A stretch of DNA of 64,000 nt from Antiaris toxicaria. Taxonomy: Eukaryota > Streptophyta > Magnoliopsida > Rosales > Moraceae. The translations under genes were made by a program, and so were the position numbers. Below the pieces are notes generated by a model. It was given only the letters and a program-made list of their open reading frames with translations, ran no database searches and was not told where the DNA came from. Shown here piece by piece: positions 60,245 through 64,000 of this stretch. Location: NCBI GenBank assembly GCA_035233585.1, contig CP141157.1:51488001-51552000 (forward strand). Direction: 5' to 3'. Position 1 is the first letter of the stretch; every line of letters starts with the position of its first letter.

Positions 60245-60592
60245 TTAGGGAGTGTTTGAAACCATTTTTTGAGACATCCAAAAAACTTTTTTTCAAAACT
60301 TCACCATTTTTCACTATTTATATCTCTAAAACGTTATTGTAAACTCCAAACTTTAAAAGTTTATAACTTTGTGTATACAAATTCAAATGAGATAATTTTT
60401 TTTTAAATTACATAGAATTTCGAGAGAAACGAAACAATATTTATATTGATATTTTTTTTCTAAAAAAATTTTTAAAATTTTTAATTTTTTTATCTCAAAC
60501 AGTTTTTCTCCTAAACACATTTTTCAAAACAACTTTTTTTCAATCCAAAAATAATGTCTTCAAACATCTCCTCCAAACATCCCCTTAATAAC
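60245..60592. mobile_element. Family D MITE, copy 3
   Basis: Opens tagggagtgtttgaaacc, closes ctccaaacatccccttaa; the complement of the end is ttaaggggatgtttgg. Internal wording (caccatttttcactatttat, aaatgagataattttttt, agagaaacgaaacaatattt, caaacagtttttctcc) follows the 39995 copy closely. Confidence 0.7.
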
Positions 60593-60859
60593 CCAATTGT
60601 GCAAATTCTTAACTTGGACTGGAGAAGCCCAGGATATGAGAGTGTAGGGAACCCAGTTATCCAGGTTGTTAAATTGGACACCCAAGCCATTACGAAAATA
60701 CGAGTTTGAGGATCTGAAATTTTTAAATAAGAGATCTAAGTGCCAATGGTACTTTAGAGAAACGCTATAGATTTACGTCGGATTAATTTTTGTCATAAAA
60801 CAAAAACTTTTGTAAAATAAAAAACGTCATAATATTTATTCATTTATTTATTTATTTTA

Positions 60860-61745
60860 ATATCCTAGTTATACCCTAAAGTACTTGCCAGTTGCTGTCC
60901 ATGATAATACTAGTGGACATCCACGATGATACGAACCATCCAATAGTTATCAATTTGTTATCATCTAGTATCCACCGTGACACAAACCGCTAACCACCAT
61001 CATCGGATGGTAACCGACTCCACTGGCAAGATACTGGTTGGTAACCAAGGTACCGACAGGATATTGCCTGGTAACCGCCCTCTACTGACTGGTTACTTAC
61101 TGATAATTGTTGTATTTCCATATTTCATCACTGAAAAAACCACCGAATTTATCGGATCTTATGAATTTCATTACTGAAGTACGGAAAGATTATTAAAAAA
61201 TGTTACATTTAACGTCATAAAAAAACAACAAACACTATAAAAAAGCTAAGTTTCCAAAAAAAATTTGATCTGCTAGAATCAACCTTGTCGGAAGTGAAGG
61301 AGATTCAAGGTCCACACAGTCCGACCTACAATATAGTGTTCGCATGATTTCGATAGCGGTGGCTTTTTCCAGACGAGATGAAGGCGATGGTGGCTGCTCA
61401 TGCATGCGATGTGCGTAAGGGTGAGTTATGGAGGAGATATGAGATCCACGTGGCCCGATCTCCACTATAGTCGCATGATTTACGAATGCAATGGCTACTT
61501 CCCTATGAGAGGAGACAACAATTATCGGAGACGATAGTTATTCACTCACGGAGGAGATCGGGCTTTGAGGGCAGTGGGAAGAAAGAGAGGATCGTCAAAG
61601 GGGGAGGGGGGAGAGAGAGAGAGAGAGTTGGAGGGCAGTGGGGGAGAGAAAGGTGGTCGTCGGAAAGGGGGAGGAAAGAGGAAGAGAAAAAGAGTGGGGC
61701 TTGGAAAGATTACAGAAAGAGAGGAGTGGAAAAATAAATACTTTT
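60860..61745. other. Unassigned less AT-rich block with GA-rich tail
   Basis: 60890-61120 contains several ggtaac-bearing words (gatggtaaccgact, tggttggtaaccaagg, cctggtaaccgcc), an imperfect short-period repeat. 61290-61560 has direct repeats of cgcatgatt and gatgatcc-like words, and 61560-61730 is strongly GA-rich ((GA)n at about 61611-61628). Open frames across the GA tract are low-complexity. Possibly the inner part of a larger decayed transposon; no ends found. Confidence 0.35.
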
Positions 61746-61749
61746 TTAG

Positions 61750-64000
61750 CAATTTGGTCTTTTTAATTTAATTTATTACATCATCACTTAAGTCATCTTT
61801 GCATATGTTGTCATAGTTTTTAACGGTATGATTGGTTAATGGATTAAATTTGAAATATATTGATATTTATCGATTGAAATTAGTTTATCAAGTTATAATT
61901 TTTATTGATTTAAAAAAACAAAACTAGACTTAAATTTTTGGGTTTAGACTCAACTTAAAACATATCCTAAGTTTTACTAAAAATCAATTCAATCAAATTC
62001 TTTTGCATATGACCTAATTATCTTAAGTTTCAAAGGCTTAAAAAAGAAAAAAGAAGTAGATAGCAATTTGCAATAGATAATTAAAATAAGCTTCTAAAAT
62101 GTTTAGAATGAATAATATATTCACCTAATAAATAATTTATTTACGTTTTGTAAATATGTCATTTATCTAATAAATTTACTATTTATCTAATAAATTTACT
62201 ATTTATCTAGGAAATTCTATTTACAACCTCTAATTTTACTATTTATTTAAATATTTGAAAACATTTACTTTAATTATTTCTATAAAAATGCTATTTATTA
62301 TACTTTTGGTATGACATTATTTCACTTTTGTTCTTTCTTCTTCTTCTATTTTTTTTTTTTAATAATGACAACATATAAGATCCGGTCGAGTTAGTTGCTA
62401 GCTTTGATGTCAATATTTTTGTTTGTTGGGTCGTTAAAGATATAAATAATGCTGGTTACTATGTCGTCTTAGATAAGCTTAACACTATACCTGCCTAGTG
62501 GGATACCCACAATACTAAATTGCAATACTGCCCTAAGTTCCATAACCTCAATTACTAAATTTATATTAGGACGTAATAAGTTGGACATGTGGGGTGAGTG
62601 ATGCCAATGATTCTGCCTCTGGGGAGGGGAGTATGGTAGCTTGAAATGGCATGTAGATTGATGAGCATTAGGGGTAATGCCTCCAACGAGGAGCTCTTAC
62701 ATTTCTATAAATATAGAGAGTTTGAACCCACCATTTTTTTAAATTAAAAAGAAAAAAGAAAGAAGATTATTGATGTTATCTAATTTTGAGACTTGTTGTA
62801 AAGCCAAAAGAGTGTATGATCAGATAATATTCTAAAAGAAAATTTGTACCCACTTTAAGTTGAGTGAGATGGGTTTATAGATTTTAAAAGTTCATTTGGT
62901 TGAGCCTAGAATTAAATGAAATTTTTACGTTCAAATTGGTTGATTAAATTATAATTTTTGTTGATTTTTTAATTAAGAAAAAAGACAACACTGAATCAAA
63001 AAAATTTGAGTTTGGATGGATAAATTAAACGATGCCTAAAATTTGATAACTCCTCCTAAATGAGCACACAACTGAAGATTATAACCCAAAATTAGTGAAA
63101 TGATCCACTTTTCAATGACTTGAATTAAAGACATAATATCAAATAATATAAAACTAAAATGCCTAAACAGAAAAAAGAAATGCAGGTTTCTATTTATTTA
63201 GAGTTTGTGGATTTTGATTAAATTGTCCTGGATATATTAAACTGATTAATACAAAACTGAGTTTTTGTATACTGATTCCTAATAAAATAGTATTATAGTT
63301 TTTACTTACGTTACAAATTCCCCGTAACAGCGTGAGATTTAAGTAAGGTAGCCAGATGAAATTAATGCTTTTTTTTGAACACTAATATTTGTTTCGATAA
63401 TATTTTAACATAAGTTGATGTAAGTTTAACATAACTTTATACATAATAGATAAATATTTCGATATAAAAGAAAATTCTATAAAATGATCATAGCGTGATT
63501 GGGAAATCTATCGTATTTATCCTTCTCTTTCTCATTCTGAGTATGAAAAAAAGTTACAATGTTTGACTGGAGCTTTAGTGTTGCCTGGCTTCCAACCTAG
63601 AAGTTCATCTTCAAACTTGTCCCAACGTCAGCTCTCTCACGATAGGGGTTGTGTGTGGAGCGCACATCCGTTGGGGTGGATCTAACCCATCTTCGAGGTA
63701 GGTTGTCCTTCTGTGGTGGCTCTGTTTAAAATTGGCTTCCATTCGATCGTCGATGCCCTCCACTTGTGTCTTTCGCCTGTTTGTAATTGGTATGGTATCT
63801 GATTTTTGGTGCAACTACACCATTTTGTTGTGGTGTTTTGGGTGAAGAACATTATGTAACTTAGAAGGAGATTTTTCATTTATACTATTATATTTCAATT
63901 CAAGAGCCAAACTTAAACGAAGGCAATAATAAAGGTGATGTCCTTGCCATTTTGTTGTGGTATTCTCCATGAATGCTATTGTTCGATTGGTAATAATGAA
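61750..64000. other. Right-hand intergenic stretch, no gene seen
   Basis: AT-rich to about 63500, with 21-base direct repeats of aatttactatttatctaata near 62170-62210. 62580-62730 and 63560-63800 are less AT-rich. The former ends with a B-box-like gagtttgaacccacc; the latter shows no motif I recognise. A gene edge beyond 64000 cannot be excluded. Confidence 0.45.

Noticed and set aside
61486..61771. Glu/Arg/Lys-Gly-rich frames across the GA tract
   Set aside because: Low-complexity translation of a (GA)n-rich region, open in several frames at once.

Overview
This is eudicot-type plant nuclear DNA: AT-rich intergenic sequence, canonical GT-AG introns, plant protein families, and many short inverted-repeat transposons. 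No bacterial, organellar or CRISPR features are seen. I recognise four protein-coding genes, and I built their exon models by hand from splice sites and reading-frame continuity.

Layout. (1) 1-3569, minus: the 5' two thirds of a sucrose synthase gene of the SUS5/6/7 type, running off the left edge; one intron has a GC donor and another carries a transposon. (2) 8638-10099, minus: a complete three-exon phi-class glutathione S-transferase, 214 residues, with a TATA box and two G-boxes upstream. (3) 21773-30737, plus: a complete 15-exon gene for an RBM5/10-like splicing regulator, the SUPPRESSOR OF ABI3-5 (SUA) type (RD/RS-rich region, two RRMs, RanBP2 zinc finger, OCRE, G-patch; 1073 residues). 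Its introns hold a solo LTR with a perfect target duplication, a small MITE and a poly-C/poly-A tract. (4) 51287-53162, plus: a two-exon, GC-rich acyl-activating enzyme (acyl-CoA synthetase) of 579 residues ending in the peroxisomal signal SRL.

The remainder, roughly 45 kb, is gene-poor. It holds at least four families of short non-autonomous DNA elements (called A to D here) in several copies each, an 855-bp hAT-like element with an 8-bp target duplication, a heavily decayed Copia LTR retrotransposon (45551-49122) that lacks integrase and reverse transcriptase and contains about 1.3 kb of unrelated sequence, diverged tandem arrays (43.7-44.5 kb, 36.5 kb, 32.0 kb, 4.4 kb), two foldback structures (the larger, 56318-57498, with arms over 400 bp), and tRNA-derived SINE-like fragments.

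The four genes do not form a pathway or cluster. They are ordinary, independently transcribed plant genes (sucrose cleavage, detoxification or flavonoid transport, pre-mRNA splicing, peroxisomal acyl-CoA formation). I found no convincing new multi-gene system. The best leads are the long foldback, the nested Copia remnant, the intron-resident elements and the GC-AG intron.
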